A stretch of DNA of 5,436 nt from an uncultured Ruminococcus sp. (lineage in GTDB: Bacteria > Bacillota > Clostridia > Oscillospirales > CAG-272): NCBI GenBank assembly GCA_902796505.1, contig CADBPA010000148.1, forward strand, positions 1-5,436, read 5' to 3'. Shown here one piece after another: positions 1-5,436 of this stretch (positions within the stretch are counted from its first letter, which is position 1; each line of letters starts with the position of its first letter). A program made the position numbers and the translations under genes. The notes beneath the pieces were generated by a model. That model did not search any database. It saw only the letters and a list, made by a program, of their open reading frames with translations, and was not told where the DNA came from.

Positions 1-83
1 GCGGCGGTTTTTGAACTCCCCGCTTTCGCTCTTTGCGGCGGTTTTTGAACTCCCCGCTTTCGCTCTTTGCGGCGGTTTTTGAA
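1..83. repeat. 34-base direct tandem repeat, about 2.4 copies
   Basis: Two identical 34-base units (1-34 and 35-68) are followed by a third copy that matches for 15 bases (69-83) and then diverges. Each unit opens with GCGGCGGTTTTTGAA and ends with GCTTTCGCTCTTT. Because 34 is not a multiple of three, the TGA in each copy falls in a different frame, so all three forward frames are closed here (12-14, 46-48, 80-82). Translation of an upstream gene could not pass through. The array may begin before the window, so the copy number is a minimum. Its function is unknown. It could be the tail of an upstream gene that duplicated by slippage, or an intergenic repeat. Confidence 0.93.
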
Positions 84-158
84 GGACGTATGCGCCCGCT
101 TTTCGGCGGCGATCTCCGCCCGGATCTCGCGCTATTTGCCTCAAAGGAAAATCGGCAC

Positions 159-187
159 TTGATTTTGCCAAAGGAAGATGGTATAAT
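159..187 (+). promoter_or_regulatory. SigA-type promoter for the CHR/sulfatase/maturase operon
   Basis: A -35 element TTGATT (159-164) and a perfect -10 element TATAAT (182-187) are separated by exactly 17 bases. Transcription should start near 193-195, leaving a leader of about 125 bases before the first gene. The promoter lies inside a longer open frame that begins at 33, which argues that the first CDS really starts at 318. The stretch between the tandem repeat and this promoter (84-158) shows only a weak GC hairpin (105-120) and no supported gene. Confidence 0.8.
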
Positions 188-193
188 AGAGAA

Positions 194-317
194 AAAGAAG
201 TCGGCAGGCGCAGGCCTTCAGAGACATGGCGCCGTCTGTCGGCGCGGCCGGCTCGATTTGCCGGTCGATCGGCGCCGCCGGTTTCGGCGTAAGCGGAAAG
301 GAGAAAGCAAAGCAAGG
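194..317 (+). promoter_or_regulatory. GC-rich structured 5' leader of the operon
   Basis: Three hairpins can be drawn by eye: 229-234 with 240-245 (6 bp, 5-base loop), 245-252 with 260-267 (8 bp including one G-U, 7-base loop), and 276-280 with 285-289 (5 bp, 4-base loop). The palindrome GGCGCC also occurs at both 228-233 and 271-276, so a long-range pairing could compete with the local hairpins. No known riboswitch class was recognised, and there is no T run that would make a terminator. In GC-rich DNA some hairpins are expected by chance, so a regulatory role is only a possibility. Confidence 0.35.
297..303 (+). promoter_or_regulatory. Shine-Dalgarno for the first CHR gene, unusually far from its ATG
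   Basis: AAAGGAG is a good anti-16S match, but 14 bases separate it from the ATG at 318, which is longer than usual. No other in-frame start fits the family's N-terminus better. The last hairpin of the leader ends eight bases upstream of this site. Confidence 0.6.
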
Positions 318-902
318 ATGAAAAAAGCAAAACTTCTTCTGCGCCTGTTCTTCACGATGCTGAAGATCGGGCTCTTCACCTTCGGCGGCGGATACGTGAT
401 GATCGCTCTGCTCGAAAACGAGTTCGTCACGAAAAAGGGCTGGCTCGGCAAGGACGAGTTTCTCGATATGGTCGCGATCGCCGAGTCCACCCCCGGCCCC
501 ATCGCCGTCAACGCGGCGACCTATATCGGCTATCAGCTTGCCGGCGTCGCAGGCTCGGCGGTCGCAACGCTCGCGGTCTGTATCCCCTCTTTTGCGATCA
601 TCCTGCTGATCTCGCTGTTCTATGACGCGTTTATGCAAATAAAAGTAGTCAAATACGCCTTTTTCGGCATCCGGATCGCGGTCGTTTATCTGATTCTGTC
701 GGCAGGCGTCCGTCTTCTCTGCGGAATGAAAAAGAATCTGCTCTCGCGCGTCCTCTGCGGCGCGACGATCCTTTTGATGGTCCTCTTCTCGCTGTTTTCG
801 GTGAAGTTTTCCACCGTCTTTTATATCCTCATCGGAGGCGCCGTCGGTCTCGCCGTTTACGGTATCTCACGCATCCGCGCGAAGAGAGGAGGGAGCGTAT
901 GA
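318..902 (+). CDS. chrA: CHR-family (chromate transporter-like) half-protein, first of a pair
   Basis: This 194-residue integral membrane protein is one half of a short-chain CHR transporter. The family moves oxyanions, classically chromate, and is usually studied for chromate efflux. Family signatures are FTFGGGYVMI at residues 20-29 and AESTPGPIAVN at 55-65. Hydrophobic membrane segments lie near 70-102, 113-135 and 147-183. The end is basic (RIRAKR), typical of a cytoplasmic tail. The start at ATG 318 was chosen because it lies downstream of the promoter and Shine-Dalgarno and gives the normal family N-terminus; the frame stays open upstream to 33, but that part does not look like protein. 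The stop overlaps the start of the second half (ATGA), indicating coupled translation of a heteromeric pair. Family membership is secure. The transported ion cannot be read from the sequence, and the sulfatase context makes sulfate a candidate. Confidence 0.9.
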   Translation: MKKAKLLLRLFFTMLKIGLFTFGGGYVMIALLENEFVTKKGWLGKDEFLDMVAIAESTPGPIAVNAATYIGYQLAGVAGSAVATLAVCIPSFAIILLISLFYDAFMQIKVVKYAFFGIRIAVVYLILSAGVRLLCGMKKNLLSRVLCGATILLMVLFSLFSVKFSTVFYILIGGAVGLAVYGISRIRAKRGGSV

Positions 903-1477
903 TCCTTCTCAGACTCTTTCTGACCTTTCTTGAGATCGGTGCGGTCTCCTTCGGCGGCGGATACGGCATGATCTCGCTGCTCTCCGAAAAGGTGACCGAA
1001 AACGGCTGGATGACCGAAGAGGAATTTCTGAACTTTGTCGCCGTCGCCGAGTCCACCCCCGGTCCGATCGCCGTCAATATGGCGACCTTCGTCGGCGCAG
1101 GGCAGGCGGGTTTTCCCGGCGCGCTGATCGCCACCTTCGGCGTGATCCTCCCGGCGTTCCTCATTATCCTTTTGATCTGCCTCGCCGCAAAAAATCTGAT
1201 GAAGCGCCCCGCCGTCGGCGCGTTTCTCGGCGGCGTTCGACCTGCCGTCGTCGGTCTGATCCTTGCGACCGGGCTGACCATGCTGATCCGCCAATGCGCG
1301 GATTTCGGCGAAAACGTAAACTTTTCTTTCCATTTTCTCGAATTTTTCTTCTTTCTCGGCGTCGGCGCTGTCGCGCTTCTGCTGAAAAAACTGTTGAAAA
1401 AATCCCCCTCTCCGATCCTTCTGCTCCTGCTTGCCGCGGCGGCGGGGATCGGCGTCGGCTATCTGTTTCATCTTTAA
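899..1477 (+). CDS. chrA: CHR-family (chromate transporter-like) half-protein, second of a pair
   Basis: This 192-residue membrane protein is paralogous to the preceding gene and should be the partner half of a two-subunit CHR transporter. Motifs are VSFGGGYGMI at residues 16-25 and AESTPGPIAVN at 50-60. Hydrophobic segments lie near 64-98, 105-130, 146-163 and 172-190. A cluster of lysines (KKLLKK, 163-168) sits before the last segment. The start ATG overlaps the previous stop and is preceded by a purine-rich GAGGAGG site. In short-chain CHR families the N- and C-type halves are known to be encoded as adjacent pairs and to insert with opposite orientation, which fits two similar but diverged halves here. 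The sulfatase gene follows after 23 bases with its own strong ribosome binding site, suggesting one transcript. Substrate is undetermined. Confidence 0.9.
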   Translation: MILLRLFLTFLEIGAVSFGGGYGMISLLSEKVTENGWMTEEEFLNFVAVAESTPGPIAVNMATFVGAGQAGFPGALIATFGVILPAFLIILLICLAAKNLMKRPAVGAFLGGVRPAVVGLILATGLTMLIRQCADFGENVNFSFHFLEFFFFLGVGAVALLLKKLLKKSPSPILLLLLAAAAGIGVGYLFHL

Positions 1478-1500
1478 GATTTTCATGGGAGGTTGCTTTT

Positions 1501-2985
1501 ATGTCCGGTCGTCCGAATATTCTGTTCGTTTTCAGCGATCAGCACCGCAAATCGGCGATGAGCCTCTGGCAGAAGGAGGAGTACCGCTCCTATCTGCTCG
1601 GCGCGCCCGATCCGGTCGCCACGCCGCATCTCGATTCGCTCGCAGAGGACGGCACGCTGGTGAGCGGCGCCTACTCGTCCTACCCGGTCTGCAGTCCCTT
1701 CCGCGCCATGCTCTTTTCTGGAAAGTACCCGGCGCATAACGGCGTCTGGCAGAACTGCGCCCCCGGCAGAAAGGACGAGCTGCGCGGCGATATTCCGACC
1801 TTGACCGATACGCTTGCCGAACAGGGCTATTCGGTGGGATACGTCGGGAAATGGCATCTCGAAGAGCCAAGGGCGGAGTTTGACCGGGACGGTAACTATA
1901 TCGGGAATGATCCCGGCTACGACGGCGCGCGTTATTTCCCGGACGGAAGCCCGGAGAGCAATACCGCCTGCTGGGATACCCTGATCCGCCCCGAGCGCAG
2001 CCGCGGAATCGACTTTCTTTACGCCTACAATACCTACGACGTTTTCCGCACCGATCCCGGCGAGCCGGCGGTACGCGCGCCGCATTACTGGGATAAAAAT
2101 ATGGTCCGCCATCAGCCGCCCGCCGGCGTGTGGACGCCGGATCACGAGACCGACGTCGCCGTCCGCTTCCTGAAAAACGCCTCCTGTGAGCGCGATTCGG
2201 AGAAGCCCTTCGCCCTCTTCGTCAGCTACAATCCGCCCCACTCGCCCTATCGCGGCAGGGAGGATACCGACTACGCGGCGTACGACGGCTATGAAAAACG
2301 AAAACCCCCTCGCGAAAACGTCGCGAAGGAGGACGAGACCTTCCTCGAAAATACAAGAGTCTATTACGCGCACGTCACCGGGATCGACCGCTGCGTCGGC
2401 CGTCTGCTCGCGGCGCTCGACGAGATCGGCGAGCGCGAAAATACCATCGTCGTCTTTACTTCCGACCACGGCGAAATGCTTGGCAGCCACGGCCTGATGG
2501 CGAAAAACGTCCCCTATGAGGAGGCGACCGCGATCCCCTTCGTCATCCGTTACCCCGGCAAGATCCCCCACCGGGTGGATCGCCTGCTTCTGACCGGCGC
2601 GGATATGATGCCGACGCTGCTCCGCCTCGCCGACCTCCCCCTCCCGGACGGGATGGAAGGGCGCGATTATTCGGCGATCCTCCTCGGCGGGGAGGGGGAG
2701 CGGCCGCGCTCGGCGCTCTTCGTTCAGCAGAAGCGCAAGGGCGTGCGCACCGACCGCTATCTGCTGACGATCAGCTACGGCGATGAGGCAAATTATAAAG
2801 ATCCGCTTCTCTTCGATCTCGAACGCGATCCGTATGAGATGCTCCCCCTCCCCTTTGCCGCCATTCCCGAAGAAGACCTGCTCTTTCTGCGCCGCGAACT
2901 CGGCGCGTGGCTTGCCGCCTCCTTTGATCCGTGGTATGAGAGGCGGCTTTACGCCGATTTTATCCTCTATCCCGAAGCCGAATAA
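1501..2985 (+). CDS. Type I (formylglycine-dependent) sulfatase, Cys-type, cytoplasmic
   Basis: This 494-residue protein hydrolyses a sulfate ester, releasing inorganic sulfate. The N-terminal PNILFVFSDQH (residues 5-15) supplies metal ligand Asp13. The active-site signature CSPFR (64-68) contains Cys64 (codon 1690-1692), which must be oxidised to formylglycine, and Arg68. Other expected residues are GKWH (Lys117, His119), PPHSPY (His247), SDHGE (Asp322, His323) and Lys335. Length is normal for the family. No signal peptide or membrane segment is visible, so it should act in the cytosol. The start is fixed by GGGAGGT (1487-1493) seven bases upstream. The Phe in CSPFR replaces the more common Ser of CxPSR, but the CxPxR core recognised by maturases is kept. 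The DQH form of the metal motif resembles choline-sulfatase-like members more than the DD form, yet the substrate cannot be assigned. The maturase is encoded 72 bases downstream. Confidence 0.95.
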   Translation: MSGRPNILFVFSDQHRKSAMSLWQKEEYRSYLLGAPDPVATPHLDSLAEDGTLVSGAYSSYPVCSPFRAMLFSGKYPAHNGVWQNCAPGRKDELRGDIPTLTDTLAEQGYSVGYVGKWHLEEPRAEFDRDGNYIGNDPGYDGARYFPDGSPESNTACWDTLIRPERSRGIDFLYAYNTYDVFRTDPGEPAVRAPHYWDKNMVRHQPPAGVWTPDHETDVAVRFLKNASCERDSEKPFALFVSYNPPHSPYRGREDTDYAAYDGYEKRKPPRENVAKEDETFLENTRVYYAHVTGIDRCVGRLLAALDEIGERENTIVVFTSDHGEMLGSHGLMAKNVPYEEATAIPFVIRYPGKIPHRVDRLLLTGADMMPTLLRLADLPLPDGMEGRDYSAILLGGEGERPRSALFVQQKRKGVRTDRYLLTISYGDEANYKDPLLFDLERDPYEMLPLPFAAIPEEDLLFLRRELGAWLAASFDPWYERRLYADFILYPEAE

Positions 2986-3044
2986 ACGCCGCACGGGTGC
3001 GCCCTTTTTCCCGAAAAAGCGACACGCCCCCGCGAAAAGCCCCG

Positions 3045-3051
3045 AAAGGAG
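3045..3051 (+). promoter_or_regulatory. Shine-Dalgarno that fixes the GTG start of the maturase
   Basis: AAAGGAG lies six bases before GTG 3058, an ideal spacing. This supports GTG as the start, which gives the family N-terminus ending in the radical-SAM cysteine cluster. The gap after the sulfatase also holds a short inverted repeat (3004-3010 with 3013-3019), AT-rich and without terminator character. Confidence 0.8.
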
Positions 3052-3057
3052 ACCGCC

Positions 3058-4143
3058 GTGCCGCTACATCTTTTGGTGAAACCTATGTCGTCGCTCTGCA
3101 ACTGCCGATGCGATTACTGCTTCTATGCGCCGATCGCCGAAGGGCGAAAAAATCTGCCCGAACGAATGTCCGACCGGGTGGCAAAAGCCCTTGTCTCTCG
3201 CGCGGTCGCGGAAGCCGACGGCGATCTGACCTTCGCCTTTCAGGGCGGCGAGCCGACGCTCGCCGGCGTCGATTTCTTCCGCCGTTTTCTTGCGCTCGAA
3301 AAAAGCGAAAACCAAAAGAGGCGCAGCCCCCTTTCGATCCGCCATACGATCCAGACCAACGGACTGCTCCTGAACGACGAATGGGCGGAGTTTTTCGCGC
3401 GCGAAAATTTTCTCGTCGGGATCTCGCTGGACGGCACCGCGCCGATCCATGACCGCCACCGCAAGCGGCCGGGAGGCGAAGGAAGCTATGCCGGAGTCTG
3501 CTCCGCCGTCGAAATTCTCCGCCGCCGCCGCGTTCCGTACAATATCCTCTGCGTGATCACCGACGAGGCGGCGCAGGCGCCGGGCGAAATTTACGGATCG
3601 CTGAGGGAGCATCGCTATCTGCAGTTCATCCCCTGTCTGCCGACCGGGGAGGGCGAATCCTTTGCCCCGACCGCCGCGCATTACGCCGCTTTTCTCCGGG
3701 AGACCTTTTCGCTCTATGAACGCGATCTTCTCGCCGGAGAGCCGACCCGTGTGCGGATCTTCGACAATTTTCTCTCGATCCTTCTCGGAGGCGAACCGGA
3801 AAACTGCGCGATGCGCGGCGTCTGCTCGCAAAATCCCGTGATCGAGGCGGACGGCTCGGTCTACCCCTGCGATTTCTATTCCTCGGACGCCGACCGCCTC
3901 GGCAATATCCTCACGTCCTCCTTCGCCGACCTGCTCTCCTCCGACCGCGCGAAAGCCTTCCTCCGCGCCTCGGCGCAGATCCCCGAAAAATGCCGCGCCT
4001 GCCGCTGGTTTGCGCTCTGCCGGGGCGGCTGCCGCCGGGAGAGAACTGCCGGGGAATACCGCTTCTGCGAAGCCTATCGCGCCTTTTTTGAGGAGAACTA
4101 CCCCCGCCTCGCCCTGCTCGCGCGGTCGCTGCGCGGAAAATGA
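3058..4143 (+). CDS. Anaerobic sulfatase-maturating enzyme (radical SAM, SPASM domain)
   Basis: This 361-residue cytosolic iron-sulfur enzyme uses S-adenosylmethionine to oxidise the active-site Cys or Ser of a sulfatase to formylglycine without oxygen. The radical-SAM cluster motif CX3CX2C is Cys14, Cys18 and Cys21, followed by FY. The SAM-binding GGEP is at 63-66 within AFQGGEPTLAG. The C-terminal SPASM region has all eight expected cysteines: 250, 256, 271, 312, 315, 321, 325 and 337, which should hold two auxiliary [4Fe-4S] clusters. The YPCDFY motif places Asp272 right after Cys271, the position of the catalytic base in the characterised Clostridium perfringens enzyme. Length and motif order match that enzyme closely. 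It starts with GTG. Its partner is almost certainly the Cys-type sulfatase encoded immediately upstream, though it may also mature other sulfatases. An oxygen-sensitive enzyme of this type points to an anaerobic host. Confidence 0.97.
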   Translation: MPLHLLVKPMSSLCNCRCDYCFYAPIAEGRKNLPERMSDRVAKALVSRAVAEADGDLTFAFQGGEPTLAGVDFFRRFLALEKSENQKRRSPLSIRHTIQTNGLLLNDEWAEFFARENFLVGISLDGTAPIHDRHRKRPGGEGSYAGVCSAVEILRRRRVPYNILCVITDEAAQAPGEIYGSLREHRYLQFIPCLPTGEGESFAPTAAHYAAFLRETFSLYERDLLAGEPTRVRIFDNFLSILLGGEPENCAMRGVCSQNPVIEADGSVYPCDFYSSDADRLGNILTSSFADLLSSDRAKAFLRASAQIPEKCRACRWFALCRGGCRRERTAGEYRFCEAYRAFFEENYPRLALLARSLRGK

Positions 4144-4183
4144 CGGGAAACCTCCCGATCGCCGTATCGGAAAGGAAAAAATT

Positions 4184-4283
4184 ATGACCGAAGTCGTCGC
4201 CGCCCTGATTTTCTGTGGCTGCCGTCGGATTCCGCCGCGATGCGCGATTCCTCGTCCGAAGTCAACCCCTTTCCGCGAAAAGA
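4184..4283 (+). pseudogene. Possible frameshifted N-terminal remnant of a MutT/NUDIX hydrolase
   Basis: A purine-rich AAAGGA (4171-4176) precedes ATG 4184, which opens with MTEVVAALIF, very like the start of clostridial MutT-type nucleotide pyrophosphohydrolases. That frame then degrades to Cys, Arg and Pro-rich sequence. In the frame one base earlier, 4231-4275 reads RRDARFLVRSQPLSA, resembling the next strand of the same fold (xxxRFLVxxRP). A single indel near 4217-4231 would join them. No NUDIX box (GX5EX7REUXEEXGU) follows, and the terminator at 4288 lies immediately after, so at most the first 30 or so residues survive. The remaining open frame runs on to a stop at 4409-4411 across the terminator and the cysS promoter, which is not credible as a gene. 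This call rests on a short resemblance only; it could be chance. Confidence 0.25.
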
Positions 4284-4287
4284 TCGG

Positions 4288-4320
4288 CGCGATCCTCCCG
4301 GAGCGCGTTTTTTGCTTTTT
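4288..4320 (+). terminator. Probable intrinsic terminator of the sulfatase operon
   Basis: CGCG at 4288-4291 can pair with CGCG at 4304-4307. Inside it CTC (4295-4297) pairs with GAG (4301-4303) around a CCG loop, leaving a three-base bulge on the left arm. The stem is followed by six T (4308-4313), then GC and five more T (4316-4320). It lies about 145 bases after the maturase stop and 56 bases before the cysS promoter, where an operon end is expected. The bulge makes the hairpin imperfect. Confidence 0.55.
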
Positions 4321-4375
4321 ATCCCGCATCCGCGGTAAGATTGCGCCGGACGCCGCGCGATTGCGCGCAAATCTC

Positions 4376-4404
4376 TTGACAAAAGCGCGAAAGATGTGTA
4401 TAAT
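4376..4404 (+). promoter_or_regulatory. Consensus SigA promoter for cysS
   Basis: A perfect TTGACA (4376-4381) and a perfect TATAAT (4399-4404) are separated by 17 bases and followed by an AT-rich initial region. This is as strong as a housekeeping promoter gets by sequence. Transcription should start near 4411. It shows that cysS is transcribed independently of the upstream operon. Confidence 0.92.
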
Positions 4405-4410
4405 AAAATA

Positions 4411-4510
4411 AAATAGGGTAGTTTCGGGCAGTACGCCGCGTGTTCGGCGGCGCGTCCCGGAATGCCGATAAAAAATCACGAGGCGGATCGCCGCCGGAAA
4501 GCAGGTCAAT
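4411..4510 (+). promoter_or_regulatory. Structured 5' leader of cysS, not a T-box
   Basis: The roughly 100-base leader can form a two-tier hairpin. The outer stem pairs 4422-4428 with 4456-4462 (7 bp, one G-U) and the inner stem pairs 4434-4438 with 4445-4449 (CGCCG/CGGCG). A second hairpin, GGCGG 4482-4486 with CCGCC 4491-4495 and loop ATCG, ends 15 bases before the ATG and partly abuts the ribosome binding region. Many Bacillota control cysS with a T-box, but the leader is too short for one and has no conserved T-box sequence or terminator. Any regulatory role is inference. Confidence 0.4.
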
Positions 4511-5436
4511 ATGCTTCTTTATAATTCTCTGTCCCACGAGCGGGAGGAGTTCGTTCCCAACGTCCCCGGCAAGGTTTCGATGTACACCTGCGGTCCGACC
4601 GTCTATCACTATGCGCATATCGGCAACCTCCGCACCTACATCATGGAGGACGTGCTGGAAAAATATCTGCGCTATCTCGGCTATGACGTCACCCGTGTGA
4701 TGAATATCACCGACGTCGGACACCTGACGAGCGACGCCGACACCGGCGAGGACAAGATGCTCAAAGGCGCCAAGCGCGAGCACAAAACCGTCATGGAAGT
4801 GGCAAAGTTCTACACCGACGCTTTTTTTGCCGATTGTGAAGCGCTCGCCATTCGCCGTCCCGATAAGGTCGTTCCCGCAACCTCCTGCATTGACGAATTC
4901 ATCCGCGTGATCTCGGAGCTGCTCAAAAAGGGATACGCCTATGAAGCGGGCGGGAACATCTATTTTGATACCTCGAAGCTCGAACAGTATTATGTATTCC
5001 ACAACTTTGAGGAGGAAGACCTCGAAGTCGGCGTCCGCGAAGGCGTCGAAGCCGATGGGAACAAGCGCAACAAAGCCGATTTCGTTCTTTGGTTCACCAA
5101 ATCGAAATTCGACGACCAGGAGCTCAAATGGGAGAGCCCATGGGGGCTTGGCTACCCGGGCTGGCACATTGAGTGCTCCTGCATCAGCATGAAGTATCTT
5201 GGCGAGCGGCTCGACATCCACTGCGGCGGCATTGACAACGCCTTCCCGCACCATACCAACGAGATCGCGCAGTCCGAAGCATACCTCGGGCACAAGTGGT
5301 GCAACTACTGGATGCACGTTCTGCACCTGAACACCACCTCGGGCAAAATGAGCAAGTCGAAGGGCGAATTTCTTACCGTCTCGCTCCTCAAAGAAAAGGG
5401 CTACGACCCGATGGTCTATCGCTTCTTCTGCCTGCA
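4511..5436 (+). CDS. cysS: Cysteinyl-tRNA synthetase, 3' end cut by window
   Basis: This class I aminoacyl-tRNA synthetase charges tRNA-Cys with cysteine in the cytosol. The visible 308 codons are roughly the first two thirds of a protein that is normally about 465 residues; the frame is still open at the window edge. The ATP-binding HIGH motif appears as HIGN (36-39) and the second signature KMSKS is at 279-283. Likely zinc ligands by family alignment are Cys27 (TCGPTVY), Cys222 (GWHIEC), His247 and Glu251 (HHTNE). The start ATG follows a weak AGG-containing site (4503-4505), and an in-frame TAA at 4469-4471 rules out a much longer N-terminus. Lysine is often AAG here where the operon upstream mostly uses AAA, perhaps reflecting high expression. 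It has its own promoter and is functionally unrelated to the sulfatase operon. Confidence 0.98.
   Translation, partial: MLLYNSLSHEREEFVPNVPGKVSMYTCGPTVYHYAHIGNLRTYIMEDVLEKYLRYLGYDVTRVMNITDVGHLTSDADTGEDKMLKGAKREHKTVMEVAKFYTDAFFADCEALAIRRPDKVVPATSCIDEFIRVISELLKKGYAYEAGGNIYFDTSKLEQYYVFHNFEEEDLEVGVREGVEADGNKRNKADFVLWFTKSKFDDQELKWESPWGLGYPGWHIECSCISMKYLGERLDIHCGGIDNAFPHHTNEIAQSEAYLGHKWCNYWMHVLHLNTTSGKMSKSKGEFLTVSLLKEKGYDPMVYRFFCL

Noticed and set aside
33..317. N-terminal extension of the first CHR gene back to TTG 33
   Set aside because: The extension contains the tandem repeat, the promoter and the leader, and CHR proteins normally begin close to the FGGGY motif as they do from ATG 318.
1483..2994. 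A 503-codon open frame on the minus strand opposite the sulfatase
   Set aside because: It mirrors the sulfatase, whose every catalytic motif is intact. GC-rich third positions keep the opposite strand free of stops, and the minus product shows no recognisable domain.
3004..3019. Inverted repeat CTTTTTC/GAAAAAG between sulfatase and maturase as a terminator
   Set aside because: The stem is almost all A-T with a very short loop and has no trailing T run. The maturase lacks a promoter of its own, so a terminator here would make little sense.
4144..4170. Two overlapping small hairpins just after the maturase stop (4144-4157 and 4155-4170) as a terminator or attenuator
   Set aside because: Each stem is only 5 bp and no T run follows. 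The better terminator is at 4288-4320.
3064..4509. A 481-codon minus-strand open frame opposite the maturase and running through the intergenic region
   Set aside because: It shadows a certain radical-SAM gene, crosses a consensus promoter and a terminator on the other strand, and has low-complexity Arg/Gly/Ala-rich composition.
4376..4510. T-box riboswitch upstream of cysS
   Set aside because: The leader is only about 100 bases, and no T-box consensus, specifier loop or terminator/antiterminator pair is visible.
4319..5326. A 335-codon minus-strand open frame opposite cysS
   Set aside because: It overlaps an unmistakable cysteinyl-tRNA synthetase and has no recognisable motif of its own.

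Overview
The window looks like chromosomal DNA from an anaerobic, GC-rich member of the Bacillota, probably a gut-type clostridial lineage. Four things suggest this: strong AAAGGAG-type ribosome binding sites, near-consensus housekeeping promoters with 17-base spacers, short intergenic gaps, and a radical-SAM anaerobic sulfatase maturase that closely resembles the clostridial enzyme. The lineage is inferred from sequence style and recalled family sequences, not from a search.

Layout, all on the + strand. Positions 1-83 hold 2.4 copies of a 34-base direct tandem repeat, with no gene supported there. A promoter at 159-187 leads into a GC-rich, hairpin-dense leader (about 194-317). It should drive an operon of two half-size CHR-family (chromate/sulfate-type) membrane proteins (318-902 and 899-1477, overlapping by ATGA), a cytoplasmic type I sulfatase with a cysteine-type active site (1501-2985), and its anaerobic formylglycine-generating maturase (3058-4143). 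After the maturase comes a short stretch (4184-4283) that reads like the broken N-terminus of a MutT/NUDIX gene, then a probable intrinsic terminator (4288-4320). A fully consensus promoter (TTGACA, 17 bases, TATAAT; 4376-4404) and a structured leader of about 100 bases then precede cysteinyl-tRNA synthetase, whose 3' end is cut by the window edge.

Functional reading: the maturase converts Cys64 of the sulfatase to formylglycine and the sulfatase cleaves a sulfate ester. Neither protein has an export signal, so inorganic sulfate should be released in the cytosol. The CHR pair sits first in the same operon and belongs to a family known for chromate transport, chromate being a sulfate analogue. 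It may therefore move the released sulfate (or another oxyanion) across the membrane. The enzyme assignments are firm; the sulfate-export idea is an inference from operon context. cysS is a separate housekeeping unit and shows no T-box.
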